Source: Pseudomonas syringae
GTDB taxonomy: Bacteria; Pseudomonadota; Gammaproteobacteria; Pseudomonadales; Pseudomonadaceae
Assembly (NCBI RefSeq): GCF_000737245.1
Contig: NZ_JPQU01000022.1
Span: 1-64,000, forward strand
Length of the DNA: 64,000 nt
Reading direction: 5' to 3'
Below are positions 1 through 9,366 of this stretch, piece after piece. The translations under genes and the position numbers were made by a program. Below the pieces are notes generated by a model. It was given only the letters and a program-made list of their open reading frames with translations. It was not told the origin of the DNA and ran no database searches. The number at the start of each line of letters is the position of its first letter. Position 1 is the stretch's first letter.

Positions 1-3000
1 CCGCGCCTCAGGGCCAACGCCGCGATCAATCAGTTGATGAGCGACGCGATTGGCCTGCTGATTAAGCTCGGCATAGCTCAGTTGCTCACCCTCGAAAGTC
101 AAGGCGATGGCCTCCGGCGAACGCATTACCTGCGCCTCGATCCGTTGGGCGAGGCTGTGCTCAATGCTGAAGCTGTCACGAGTCGGATTCCAGTCCGCCA
201 GCGCTGCAACCCGGTCGCCGATAGTCAGCTCGCCCAGTGGGCGCTCCGGCTGCTCACTCAGTTCGATCAGCAGCTGCAAAGTCTGCACAGCAATGGCTTC
301 AATCACCGGCCCGCTGAACTGCTGGCGGTCATGGTTGAAACGCAGGGCCAGACTGTCGCCAGCATTGATGACCAGGGTCAGCGGGTAGTTGGTCTGTTCG
401 CGGCTGCTGATGTTGTCGAATCGCAAACCCTCGGGCGCGCCTTGCTCCAGTGCCTCTGCAATCGGGTAGTTTTCGAACACCAGCAAGGTGTCGAACAACG
501 CTTCCCCGGCATGCCCGGCCCAGCGTTGCACATCCGCCAAAGCGCTGTGTTCGTGCTCGCGCAGGTTGAGGTTGTGCGCCTGCAAGCTTTGCAGCCATTG
601 GCTGACGGGCAGCTCCGGTGGCAGGTTGCAGACCACCGGCAGGGTGTTGATGAACAGGCCGACCGTTTGCTCGATGCCGCGAATTTCAGTCGGGCGGCCT
701 GCGACCGTCGCGCCGAAGCAGACGCTCTGCTGCCCGGTGTAGCGTTGCAGAATCAGCGACCATGCCCCTTGCAGCAGGGTGTTGAGGGTGACTTTCTGCT
801 GGCGGGCGAAGTGATTGAGCGCCTGGGTCTGTGCCGGGCTCAGCGCCACGCTGTGATCGCCGTGGCCTGGCAAAGCTTGGCGTTCCGGCAACAGGCTGCG
901 GGCTAGCAGAGTGGGTTCATCCAGCGCTGTGAATTGCTCGGTCCAGAACGCTTCGCTCTCGGCTTGATCCTGGTTTTGCAGCCAGTCGATGTAGTGGCGA
1001 TAACGACCCTGCTGCGCGCCGATCAACTGACCGCTGTAGCGTTGCAACACCTCGCCCAGCAACTGCGAGGTGCTCCAGCCATCCATGAGAATGTGGTGAT
1101 GGGTCAGGATCAGGTGATGACTACTGGATCCCGTGCGTACCGCGATCAGATTCAGCAACGGCGCATGATTCAGATCGAAACCACGCTGCAACTCGGCGGC
1201 TGCCAGATCGTCCAGCTGATCAGATACACCTTGCCAGTCAAGCAAAGCAAACGGCATCTTCAGATGGGCGTGCACCACTTGCAGAGGCTGTTGCAGGTCG
1301 CCTTGCCAGATGAAGTGGGTGCGCAGAATGTCATGGCGATCCAGCACCGCCTGCCAGGCCTGACGAAAGCGCTCCGGGTCCAGGCCGCTGACGTCCAGGC
1401 GCATCTGGTTCAGGTAATGCCCCGCCGCCTGTTCATGCAGGGTGTGGAAAAGCATGCCTTGCTGCATCGGCGCCAGAGGGTAGATGTCCTGGATCTGGCG
1501 AGGATCTAAAGGCAGAGCGTCCAGTTGTGCCTGGCTGATGCGGGCCAAAGGGAAGTCAGCTGGAGTGACGCCTTGATGATCCGCGCAATGCTCGATCAGC
1601 AAACGCAGTTCGTCGGCGTATTCATCTGCCAGACGCTGAATCAGCGCCTCATCGAACATCTCCCGACTGAAAGTCCAGCCGACCTTCAACTCACCGCCGT
1701 AGACCCGACCATTGAGCGTCAGCCAGTTGCTCAGCGGCGCGTCCGGACTTTGCTCGTTACCGGCGTTTTCAGCGGCGGGGGTGAACAGCGACTCGCCATC
1801 CGTTTCGAAGCTGCTATCGAACTGGCCCAGATAGTTGAAGGTAATCCGCGGAGTCAGTAGCTGGCTCAGGCACTGGCGATCAGCATCACGCCCCAGATAG
1901 CGCAGCACACCAAAACCGATGCCTTTGTTGGGTACAGCGCGCAGTTGTTCTTTCACAGTCTTGATCGACTGACCAATGTCCAGTTCGGGTGTCAGCCTGA
2001 CCGGGTACAGCGTGGTGAACCAGCCGACGCTGCGGGTCAGGTCGATGTCATCGAACAGATCCTCGCGGCCGTGGCCTTCCAGTTGAATAGCCACGCTCTG
2101 GCGTTGGTTCCAACGCACCAGCACGCGGCTCAGCGCCGTCAGCAACAGGTCGTTGACTTGAGTGCGATAAGCCGCCGGAGATTCTTGCAGCAGACGCCGG
2201 GTAAGCTTTTGATCCAGACGCGTCTGAACTGTGATCGCCAAGGCATTGCTCAGCCTGGCATCAGGTTTCGCGCCAGGCAGATCCGCTGTTTCGCCTTGCA
2301 GCTGTTGCTGCCAATAACCTGTTTCGGCTCGCAATTGTTCGCTCTGGGCAAGCTGTTGCAAGTGCTGGCTCCAGTCTTGCAACGAGCTGCTGCGGGCGGG
2401 TAAAGACACTGGCTGAGCATTTTGCAGTTGTTCATAAACACGTTGCAGGTCGTCGAACAGCACCCGCCAGGAAACGCCATCAACCACCAGGTGATGGATC
2501 ACCAGCAGTAGGCGTTGGCTGCCATCGGCGAGGCTGACCAGCACTGCGCGCAACAGCGGACCCTCTTGCAGATTCAGACTGCGCTGGGCTTCGTTGCCCA
2601 ACTGCTCCAGCTCTGCGGGGTCGTTGAGCTGCGCCTGCCATAGTGTGAAGCTGCTCTGCTCGATGTCCTGATAAGTGGCTGTCCAGCCTTGCCCGCTCTC
2701 GGTGAAGTTCAAGCGCAGCCCGTCATGGTGCGCAAGCAGGGCGTGCAGTGCCTGTTCCAGCAATCCGGCATCCAGTGGTTTGCCGGGCTTGAGCAGTACC
2801 GACTGGTTCCAGTGCTGGCGCTGCTCGATGTCCATGGCAAAGAACAGCTGTTGGATGGGCAATAGCGTTACCGAGCCTTGGGCCGGGCCGCGTGCTACCT
2901 GCGGGGTGTCATCATTGATCCGCGCGACGTTGGCCAGATGCTGGATGGTCTGGTGTTCGAACAGTTCTTTGGGGGTAAAGGCAATCCCCGCCTGCCGGGC

Positions 3001-6000
3001 GCGGCTGACCAGTTGAATGGAGATGATTGAGTCGCCGCCCAGGTCGAAGAAGTTGTCGGTGATGCCGATGGACTTGCGCTTGAGTACGTCTTGCCAAAGG
3101 CTGACCAACTGCTGCTGGATCGGGTTTTGCGGCGCGACCCAGGCGTTGTGTTGTTGGCTACTGTCGGGAGCGGGCAGGGCATTGCGATCCAGTTTGCCGT
3201 TGGCGCTCAGAGGCATGCGCTCCAGAAACAGCCATTGGCCGGGCACCATGTAGTCCGGCAGATGTTGCGCCAGCCGGGCCTTGATCGAGTCCTGCAAGGC
3301 TGCGTGCTGAACGGTTTCCGCCGGCTGCACCGGAACCACATAACCGACTAGCTGTTGGTTGACTGCTATGACCACCGCTTCACGCACATCGGGCAATTGC
3401 AGCAGTTGGTTTTCGATTTCCCCCAATTCAATGCGCAGGCCGCGAATCTTCACTTGATGGTCGATGCGACCGCGATACTCGATCACCCCATCAGCGCGAA
3501 AACTGGCCAGGTCGCCGGTGCGATACAGGCGCTCGCCATTGCCGAACGGGCTGGTCACGAAGCGCTCGGCGGTCAATGCCGGTCGGCGATGATAACCACG
3601 GGCCAGCCCCGTGCCGCTGAGATACAGCTCGCCAATCACTCCCTGCGGCACGGGCTGCAAACGCGCATCGAGTATGTAAGTTGCCAGATTGGCAATCGGC
3701 GCGCCGATGGGCACGCTGTCGGCGCCTTCCTCGCGACAGGTCCAGTGGGTTACGTCGATGGCTGCTTCGGTGGGGCCGTACAGGTTGTACAGCGCAGCCT
3801 TTGGCAGTTTTTCGAAGACCTGTTGCTGGGTGTCGACTGGCAAGGCTTCGCCGCTGCAGATGATGCGTTTGAGGCCCGTGCAACTGCTCACGTCAGCGTC
3901 CAGCAGGAAGGCTTGCAGCATCGACGGCACAAAATGCAGGGTGCTGACGTGGTGGGTTTGAATCAACTGGATGAGCCGGGCTGGATCACGGTGGTCCCCC
4001 GGTCCGGCCATGGCCAGCCTCGCCCCACTGAGCAACGGCCAGAAGAATTCCCATACGGAAACGTCGAAGCTGAACGGCGTTTTTTGCAGCACGGTGTCGC
4101 TGCTATCCAGGGTGTAGGCCTGTTGCATCCAGCACAGGCGGTTGCTCAGCGCGCGATGGCGGTTGCCAGCGCCTTTGGGCTGGCCGGTTGAGCCTGAGGT
4201 GTAAATCACGTAGGCGAGGTTTTCCGGCGCGATGTCGATTCTGGGGTCGGATACTGAATAAGCCGACAGGTCCAGTGCATCCAGGCACAAGGTGTTCAGG
4301 GTGGCTGTGACGGGGAACAAATCGCGCAAGCTGGTTTGGGTCAGCAGCAACTGAATCCCGCTGTCCTCGATCATGTAGGCCAGTCGTTCCTGCGGATATT
4401 CAGGGTCCAGCGGCACATAAGCGCCACCGGCCTTGAGGATGGCCAGCAGACCCACAACCATCTCCACACTGCGCTCGACGGCGATGCCCACCAGCGTTTC
4501 CGGCTTCACGCCCAGCTCGATGAGCGCGTGGGCCAGTTGATTGGCCTGGCTGTTGAGCTGCTCGTAGCTCAACTGACGGTCGTTGAAAGCGAGGGCGCAG
4601 GCCAGGGGCGAGCGTTGTACTTGTTGCTCGATGAGCCGATGGACTGGCTGATCAAGGGGGTAATCGACCTGGGTCGCGTTCCATTGCTGCCGGGTTTGCA
4701 ATTCACCGGGGCTGAGCATCGGCAGATCACCGATTGGCTGGGAGGGATTCTCCACCAGCGCCTGCAACAGATTCTGCCAATGCCCGGCCAGACGGGCGAT
4801 GGTCTCGGGGGCGAACAGCTCGGCGCGATACTCGAACTCGGCGTGAATGGCTGTGCGTGAATAACTGACGTCCAGGCTCAGGTCGAATTTGGCCTGGGCC
4901 AGGGCGATGGGCAGGGGTGTCAGTTGCAGCTCGCCCAGATGAAGTGCTGTTTCAGCCGGTGCTGCCACGCGCCAGTTGAACAATGTCTGAAACAGTGGAT
5001 TGGCCTGGCTGCTGCGTTGCAGATTCAGGCGATCCAGCAGCAGTTCGATGGGGTAGTCCGCGTGTTCCAGTGCCGCCAATGAAGCCTGGCGCAGGCCTTG
5101 CAGAAATGCGCTGCCCGGCTGATCTGTGTCGATGCGGGCGCGGTAGATCTGGCTGCTGACAAAAAAACCGACCAGTTCCTGAGTGGCGCTTTGGTTGCGG
5201 GTGGCATTGGGCACGCCAACGGTAAAGTCGCGCTGCCCGCTGTAGCGGCTCAACAGCAATTGCCAGGCGCCCAGCAGGACCACGAAAGGTGTCACGCCCA
5301 AGCGCTGACACAGGGTGCTCAACGGGCTGTTCAGGCTGGTGGGCAAGGCGAGCTGCAGGGTGCCGAGTCTGTTGCTGCGCACTGCGCTGGCAGGAAAATC
5401 CGTTGGCAGGGCCAGGGTCGGCAACTCATCGCCCAGATAGCCTTGCCAGTAGTCGGCGGCCTGATCATGGGCCTTGCTGAGGACATACTCTTCACGCTGC
5501 CAGCGGGCGTAGTCGCGGTACTGAATACTCGGCCGCTCCAGTGGCGTCGGGTCGCCCACCGCCAGGCGCTGGCAGGCCAGGGTCAGGTCCTTGGTGAGGA
5601 TCGGGTTGGACCAGGCGTCCGATACGATGTGATGCAGGTTGAGCAGCAGCACGTGGTCTTGCTCGTCGACCTTGATCAAGGTGGCGCGGATCAGTGGCGC
5701 CTGGCTGAGATCAAAGGCGTGTGCGGCTTCGGCGGCTAGCAGTGTGTCCAGCTCGTCGGCGCTGCTCGAACTGATGTGGTTGAGCGTCAGCTGTGCCCCG
5801 TGATAGACGATCTGCTGCGGTACGCCGTCCACTTCAGCAAACCGCGTGCGCAAGATGTCATGGCGGTCCACGACCTTTTGCAGGGCGCGTTCCAGCCATG
5901 CAGCGTCGAGCGGACCCTTGATCGATAGCGCCCGAGGCAGGTTGTAGGCGGCGCTGTCCGGGGTGAACTGCTGCAACAACCACAAGCGCTGCTGGGCGAA

Positions 6001-6117
6001 AGACAACACTCCGGGACCTGTGGCCGAACCGGCACTGATGCCGTGGCCGGTGCCTTCTTCATCAGCCAGAAGCAACGCCAACAGGTCGTGGTCGGATTGT
6101 TGATTGATTTGATTCAT
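1..6117 (-). CDS. Pyoverdine non-ribosomal peptide synthetase (5' part; runs off the window start)
   Basis: About 2,039 residues are visible from ATG 6117 to the window edge. Domain order is C-A-T-E-C-A(start). The first C domain has HHIVSD. The first A domain has YTSGSTG near residue 638, NLYGPTEAA and YRTGD. The T domain has LGGDS with the carrier Ser near 1030. The E domain has HHLVVDG near 1208 and a GWFTTLYPV motif. The second C domain has HHILMDGWS near 1672, and a second A domain begins near 1975. The A1 specificity residues read by eye are D-V-W-H-I-S-L-I-D(-K), the serine type, so with the E domain module 1 should insert D-Ser. This cytoplasmic multi-enzyme would assemble part of the pyoverdine peptide (ferribactin). 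It has its own PvdS promoter and lies downstream of pvdE. It could be the PvdI- or PvdD-type subunit; the missing 3' part would decide. Confidence 0.95.
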   Translation of the reverse strand, partial: MNQINQQSDHDLLALLLADEEGTGHGISAGSATGPGVLSFAQQRLWLLQQFTPDSAAYNLPRALSIKGPLDAAWLERALQKVVDRHDILRTRFAEVDGVPQQIVYHGAQLTLNHISSSSADELDTLLAAEAAHAFDLSQAPLIRATLIKVDEQDHVLLLNLHHIVSDAWSNPILTKDLTLACQRLAVGDPTPLERPSIQYRDYARWQREEYVLSKAHDQAADYWQGYLGDELPTLALPTDFPASAVRSNRLGTLQLALPTSLNSPLSTLCQRLGVTPFVVLLGAWQLLLSRYSGQRDFTVGVPNATRNQSATQELVGFFVSSQIYRARIDTDQPGSAFLQGLRQASLAALEHADYPIELLLDRLNLQRSSQANPLFQTLFNWRVAAPAETALHLGELQLTPLPIALAQAKFDLSLDVSYSRTAIHAEFEYRAELFAPETIARLAGHWQNLLQALVENPSQPIGDLPMLSPGELQTRQQWNATQVDYPLDQPVHRLIEQQVQRSPLACALAFNDRQLSYEQLNSQANQLAHALIELGVKPETLVGIAVERSVEMVVGLLAILKAGGAYVPLDPEYPQERLAYMIEDSGIQLLLTQTSLRDLFPVTATLNTLCLDALDLSAYSVSDPRIDIAPENLAYVIYTSGSTGQPKGAGNRHRALSNRLCWMQQAYTLDSSDTVLQKTPFSFDVSVWEFFWPLLSGARLAMAGPGDHRDPARLIQLIQTHHVSTLHFVPSMLQAFLLDADVSSCTGLKRIICSGEALPVDTQQQVFEKLPKAALYNLYGPTEAAIDVTHWTCREEGADSVPIGAPIANLATYILDARLQPVPQGVIGELYLSGTGLARGYHRRPALTAERFVTSPFGNGERLYRTGDLASFRADGVIEYRGRIDHQVKIRGLRIELGEIENQLLQLPDVREAVVIAVNQQLVGYVVPVQPAETVQHAALQDSIKARLAQHLPDYMVPGQWLFLERMPLSANGKLDRNALPAPDSSQQHNAWVAPQNPIQQQLVSLWQDVLKRKSIGITDNFFDLGGDSIISIQLVSRARQAGIAFTPKELFEHQTIQHLANVARINDDTPQVARGPAQGSVTLLPIQQLFFAMDIEQRQHWNQSVLLKPGKPLDAGLLEQALHALLAHHDGLRLNFTESGQGWTATYQDIEQSSFTLWQAQLNDPAELEQLGNEAQRSLNLQEGPLLRAVLVSLADGSQRLLLVIHHLVVDGVSWRVLFDDLQRVYEQLQNAQPVSLPARSSSLQDWSQHLQQLAQSEQLRAETGYWQQQLQGETADLPGAKPDARLSNALAITVQTRLDQKLTRRLLQESPAAYRTQVNDLLLTALSRVLVRWNQRQSVAIQLEGHGREDLFDDIDLTRSVGWFTTLYPVRLTPELDIGQSIKTVKEQLRAVPNKGIGFGVLRYLGRDADRQCLSQLLTPRITFNYLGQFDSSFETDGESLFTPAAENAGNEQSPDAPLSNWLTLNGRVYGGELKVGWTFSREMFDEALIQRLADEYADELRLLIEHCADHQGVTPADFPLARISQAQLDALPLDPRQIQDIYPLAPMQQGMLFHTLHEQAAGHYLNQMRLDVSGLDPERFRQAWQAVLDRHDILRTHFIWQGDLQQPLQVVHAHLKMPFALLDWQGVSDQLDDLAAAELQRGFDLNHAPLLNLIAVRTGSSSHHLILTHHHILMDGWSTSQLLGEVLQRYSGQLIGAQQGRYRHYIDWLQNQDQAESEAFWTEQFTALDEPTLLARSLLPERQALPGHGDHSVALSPAQTQALNHFARQQKVTLNTLLQGAWSLILQRYTGQQSVCFGATVAGRPTEIRGIEQTVGLFINTLPVVCNLPPELPVSQWLQSLQAHNLNLREHEHSALADVQRWAGHAGEALFDTLLVFENYPIAEALEQGAPEGLRFDNISSREQTNYPLTLVINAGDSLALRFNHDRQQFSGPVIEAIAVQTLQLLIELSEQPERPLGELTIGDRVAALADWNPTRDSFSIEHSLAQRIEAQVMRSPEAIALTFEGEQLSYAELNQQANRVAHQLIDRGVGPEAR

Positions 6118-6163
6118 GATCGCTCTCGTCGCCGTCGGCAGAGGAATTGGCTTTGTCAGAAAG

Positions 6164-6187
6164 ACGAAGGGTGGCGTGGGAGATTTA
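6164..6187 (-). promoter_or_regulatory. PvdS (ECF sigma) IS-box promoter of the NRPS gene
   Basis: On the minus strand TAAAT (6187-6183) is followed by exactly 16 nt and CGT (6166-6164), the published IS-box pattern TAAAT-N16-CGT for the iron-starvation sigma factor PvdS. It lies 47 nt before the NRPS ATG. Confidence 0.9.
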
Positions 6188-6271
6188 GCGGGGTGTGGGG
6201 TGAGGCTCGGTGTATCGGGTAATGGTGGGCTTCTGTGGGAGATTCTATGTTTGCCTGCAAAACACATTTCT

Positions 6272-6362
6272 TGTGGGACCGGCTTTAGCCGGGAAGGCAG
6301 CATTTCAGACGATAAATACCGGGTGGATGTACTGGCCTCTTCCCGGCTGAAGCCGGTCCCAC
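6272..6362. repeat. REP doublet, family A (GGGACCGGCTTTAGCCGGGAA type)
   Basis: Two inverted copies of a palindromic unit (TGTGGGACCGGCTTTAGCCG and its complement) flank about 45 bp of unrelated sequence between pvdE and the NRPS gene. The same unit recurs at 14224, 26577 and 39185. This is a typical Pseudomonas REPIN arrangement. Confidence 0.85.
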
Positions 6363-6387
6363 GTCGTCACACAGGTGTTCGCGTCCT

Positions 6388-8046
6388 TCAGCCCGTCGGT
6401 GCCAGCGCCCGTTCGCTCACCACCTGCCCGGCGTGCATGCGCACCAACTGATCGGCGACATCGAAATAACGGTCGTCGTGGGAGATGACGATGATGGTCT
6501 TGCCCAGGCGCTTGAGATCCGGAAGCAGTTCGGTATAGAAAATCCGCCGGAAGGTCGGGTCCTGGTCGGCAGCCCACTCGTCGAATACCAGCACCGGGCG
6601 TTCGTCGAGCCAGGCATTGACCAGCGCCAGCCGTTTACGCTGCCCGGTGGACAAGTCCGTTGTGGTGAACGCGCCGTCTTTCACGCTGACTTTATGGGCG
6701 ATTTCCAGGCGTTCCAGATAGCGGGTGGCATCGCTGGGCAGTGCCTTATCGTTCTGGATCAGGTCATCAAACAGGTAATAGTCGGCAAATACCGTGGTGA
6801 ACATCTGTCGATAGTCATCCAGCCCCCGGGCATCCACCGGCTTGTCGTTGAGGCGTACTTCACCCTGTTGCGGCGTGTACAGCCCTAATAACAGCTTGAT
6901 CAGCGTGGTTTTGCCGCAGCCATTCTCGCCGACGATAAACAGAATCTCCCCCGGCTCGATGCTCAGATTGACTGGCCCCAGTTTGAACGGCTCACTGCCT
7001 TCCACTGGCGGGAAGGCGTAATGCACATCACGCAGTTCCAGATGGTCAAGTTGCGGGACTGGCTGATCAGAAGGCTCCAGCAGCAGGTGGGGTTCCGGCG
7101 ACGAGAAGCGCGCTGACAGATCGGCGATGCGCCGGAAGGCAATCTGCGCCCGGCCGACGATAGGCAAGTTGCCGATCAGGGTTTCCAGCGGGCCTTTCAT
7201 GTACAGCAGCACCAGCACAAAGCCGCTCATGACCGCCGGATCAGGGCTGGGCCACAGGGTTTGCAGGGTCAGGGTCAGGCCGATGACCACAAAAAACAGC
7301 ATCGAGCCCAGGGCTTTGGCGATCACGAAGATATTGATCGAGCGCACGTGGGTGTCGCAGATATGGTCGGCGGTGCCCTGGATGTTTTTGCTCAACATGG
7401 CGTAGCGGCGCTGGCGGTGGATGCGCAGTTCCTTGGCGCCTTCGGCAATCGCCGAGTAATGCTTTTGCAGATCGTCCTCGGCTTCACGGGCTGCGAAAAA
7501 ACCCTTGATGCCTTTGCTCTGGGCGAAGAACTGCACGGCGCAGCCAATGCCGATGGCGAGCAGGGTGATCAGGAATATCGGCAGTGACAGGGTCGCCAGA
7601 TAGCCAAGGCAGCCGATGATGATGGTCATGGAAATTGCCAGCGGCGCGAAGGCGAAAGCCAGGTCGCTGATGGTGTCGACATCCCGGGTCAGTACCGGAA
7701 TCAGGCGATGGGTGCGGTAGCGTTCGATCTGCTCGATGGGCGCTGACAGCACCTTGGCGCCCAAGTCCTTGCGCAGTCGGGCGATGACTTTCTGCCCCAC
7801 GTAGTTGGTGCCGATATCAGCGGCGATGGTGCTCAACAGCGCCAGCAGGCAAAGGCTCGCAAAGGCGATCACTACCCCACGGCTCATGCCACCTTCACTG
7901 TGCAGGCCCTGATTGACCGTCGCCAGCAGCGCCGTCACGCTCAAGCCCCCGACAATCCCCAGGAGGACCGAGGTGATCACGATGGGGCGGTAGGGCTTGA
8001 GCAGGCTCAAGAGTTCACGAAGGGCGCTGCGCGGTGCTGCGGTCAT
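6388..8046 (-). CDS. pvdE: PvdE, cyclic-peptide/siderophore export ABC transporter
   Basis: A 552-residue fused ABC exporter. The N-terminal half has about six hydrophobic segments (residues ~15-300). The C-terminal nucleotide-binding domain has Walker A GENGCGKTTL, signature LSTGQRKRL and Walker B VLVFDEWAADQDP followed by a switch His (VISHDD). PvdE moves the acylated precursor ferribactin from the cytoplasm to the periplasm, where it matures. Length matches the family (~549 aa). The ATG at 8046 lies 44 nt after its own PvdS box. In P. aeruginosa fpvA and pvdD flank this gene; here the NRPS follows directly with no receptor gene between them. Confidence 0.95.
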   Translation of the reverse strand: MTAAPRSALRELLSLLKPYRPIVITSVLLGIVGGLSVTALLATVNQGLHSEGGMSRGVVIAFASLCLLALLSTIAADIGTNYVGQKVIARLRKDLGAKVLSAPIEQIERYRTHRLIPVLTRDVDTISDLAFAFAPLAISMTIIIGCLGYLATLSLPIFLITLLAIGIGCAVQFFAQSKGIKGFFAAREAEDDLQKHYSAIAEGAKELRIHRQRRYAMLSKNIQGTADHICDTHVRSINIFVIAKALGSMLFFVVIGLTLTLQTLWPSPDPAVMSGFVLVLLYMKGPLETLIGNLPIVGRAQIAFRRIADLSARFSSPEPHLLLEPSDQPVPQLDHLELRDVHYAFPPVEGSEPFKLGPVNLSIEPGEILFIVGENGCGKTTLIKLLLGLYTPQQGEVRLNDKPVDARGLDDYRQMFTTVFADYYLFDDLIQNDKALPSDATRYLERLEIAHKVSVKDGAFTTTDLSTGQRKRLALVNAWLDERPVLVFDEWAADQDPTFRRIFYTELLPDLKRLGKTIIVISHDDRYFDVADQLVRMHAGQVVSERALAPTG

Positions 8047-8089
8047 GGGCTACCTCGGTCGAGACAAAGACGGGCTGTCAGTGCAAGGA

Positions 8090-8113
8090 ACGAGTGATGG
8101 GGGAGGGGATTTA
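8090..8113 (-). promoter_or_regulatory. PvdS IS-box promoter of pvdE
   Basis: TAAAT (8113-8109 on the minus strand), 16 nt, then CGT (8092-8090). It is 44 nt before the pvdE start, matching the other pyoverdine promoters in this window. Confidence 0.9.
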
Positions 8114-8151
8114 GCGTGGATGTCGGCGAATTTAACGGTTCAATCGATCCC

Positions 8152-8241
8152 TGTGGGAGCGGTGCTTGCCCGCGATAAGGCTGGACTCAATCCTAAGTCA
8201 AACCGCGTCCAGCCATATCGCGGGCAAGCACCGCTCCCACA
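8152..8241. repeat. REP doublet, family B variant (GGGAGCGGTGCTTGCCCGCGAT)
   Basis: Inverted pair of a GGGAGCGGTGCTTGCCCGCG unit with ~40 bp between the arms, in the pvdO-pvdE intergenic space, upstream of the pvdE IS-box. Related to the units at 9241, 10862, 19371, 20060, 24082, 35659 and 42363. Confidence 0.85.
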
Positions 8242-8291
8242 GGAAATCGCATTTCATGTGCAAAGCCCGCGCGTTTCAGACTATTCGGGCA

Positions 8292-9170
8292 TCAAAGCTC
8301 CCGCGCCACCCGGAACCCCAGCCAGTCGCCGCGGCTGGTGGGCCACATGGTGTTGCGGTTGCCGGAGCGGGAGAAGATCGGTGCTTCGGTCCAGTCGTTG
8401 CCGCGGATGCGCTGGATGTCGCAGTTACCGGTCAGCCAGGCGCTGCCGTCGGTGGGGGCGCCGACGTAGGAGTTATTGCGGCAATCAGCGACCCATTCGT
8501 ACACGTTGCCGTGCATGTCATACACGCCGAACGCATTGGCCGGATAGCTGCCCGCCGGTGATGTGTAGGTGAAGCCATCCTGCGGGCCGTAGGTGTTGGC
8601 ATGCTCGGCAATGCTGTATTCCTTGCCTTCGTCCATGGGGAACGGGAACGGCCCGGACGAGCCCGCCCTTGCCGCGTACTCACGCTCCGACTCACTGACC
8701 ATGTGATAAACCTTGCCGGTTTTCTTCGACAGCCAGGTCACATACGCCTGGGCCTCCTTGTAGTCCATGCACACCGCTGGCTGGCGCTCAGTAATGGCGT
8801 AGCGCGGCTTGCCGGCAATGCACTCGCGGCCTGGGCGCTTGTCGCCATCGGGCATCACGTAGCCGGTTTCTTTCAGCCAGACATTCCATTCGCCTTGCAG
8901 GACCTGAAAGCGGCTGATGGCGAAGGGTTTCTTGAAGGTCACTTCATGCAGTGGCCCTTCGTCGTCCTGGCGACCCAGTTCATCGTCGGGGGTGCCCATG
9001 GTGAACGTCCCGGCGGGCAAGACCACCAGTTCCGGGCAATCCTTGCAGTCTTTGAATACCGTGCCGGGTTTGGGCTCAGCGGAATCGGCATGAGCGGCAA
9101 CCGGCAGCAGCAGAGCCAGCAACGCCGCGCCAGCGAAACCGATGATCTTGCGAAAAGCTGTTTTTTTCAT
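8292..9170 (-). CDS. pvdO: PvdO, periplasmic formylglycine-generating-enzyme-like pyoverdine maturation protein
   Basis: 292 residues. An N-terminal signal peptide (KK.., hydrophobic FAGAALLALLLPVAAHA) ends near residue 28. A sulfatase-modifying-factor (FGE-sulfatase) fold follows: the LPAGTFTMGT start motif, YDMHGNVYEWVADC in the centre and GFRVAREL at the C-terminus. In fluorescent pseudomonads PvdO oxidises dihydropyoverdine to pyoverdine in the periplasm, completing the chromophore. It lies downstream of pvdM on the same strand. No IS-box was found in the 196-bp gap between them, so pvdM and pvdO may share a transcript despite a REP doublet in the gap. Confidence 0.92.
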   Translation of the reverse strand: MKKTAFRKIIGFAGAALLALLLPVAAHADSAEPKPGTVFKDCKDCPELVVLPAGTFTMGTPDDELGRQDDEGPLHEVTFKKPFAISRFQVLQGEWNVWLKETGYVMPDGDKRPGRECIAGKPRYAITERQPAVCMDYKEAQAYVTWLSKKTGKVYHMVSESEREYAARAGSSGPFPFPMDEGKEYSIAEHANTYGPQDGFTYTSPAGSYPANAFGVYDMHGNVYEWVADCRNNSYVGAPTDGSAWLTGNCDIQRIRGNDWTEAPIFSRSGNRNTMWPTSRGDWLGFRVAREL

Positions 9171-9240
9171 GGACGTCTCGTAACAGAAAGAAAGCGTTGG
9201 AAATTGGAGCTGCAGGTTTTACGTCGCCTTACGCGGTCTG

Positions 9241-9342
9241 TTGGAGCGAGGCTTGCCCGCGAACCAGACGCCGCGGGCTAGTCAGGTAAACCGAGTTATC
9301 GTTCTTCGCGGGCAAGTCGGAATGCCGCCCACTCGCTCCCAC
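9241..9342. repeat. REP doublet between pvdM and pvdO
   Basis: A degenerate inverted pair: TGGAGCGAGGCTTGCCCGCG on the left and CGCGGGCAAG...CTCGCTCCCACA on the right. The right arm carries an insertion (TCGGAATGCCGCC) relative to other copies. If pvdM and pvdO are co-transcribed this would form a hairpin in the mRNA. Confidence 0.75.
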
Positions 9343-9366
9343 AGGGGACCGCACGAGGCAGTTAGC

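Noticed and set aside
34-6100. Several plus-strand open frames of 100-290 codons across the NRPS region
   Set aside because: The minus strand is one continuous NRPS frame with ordered C-A-T-E-C-A motifs. The plus frames are its shadows.
9171-9240. A sixth PvdS box before pvdO
   Set aside because: The only candidate (TAAAA) is off-consensus and no CGT occurs 16 nt downstream.
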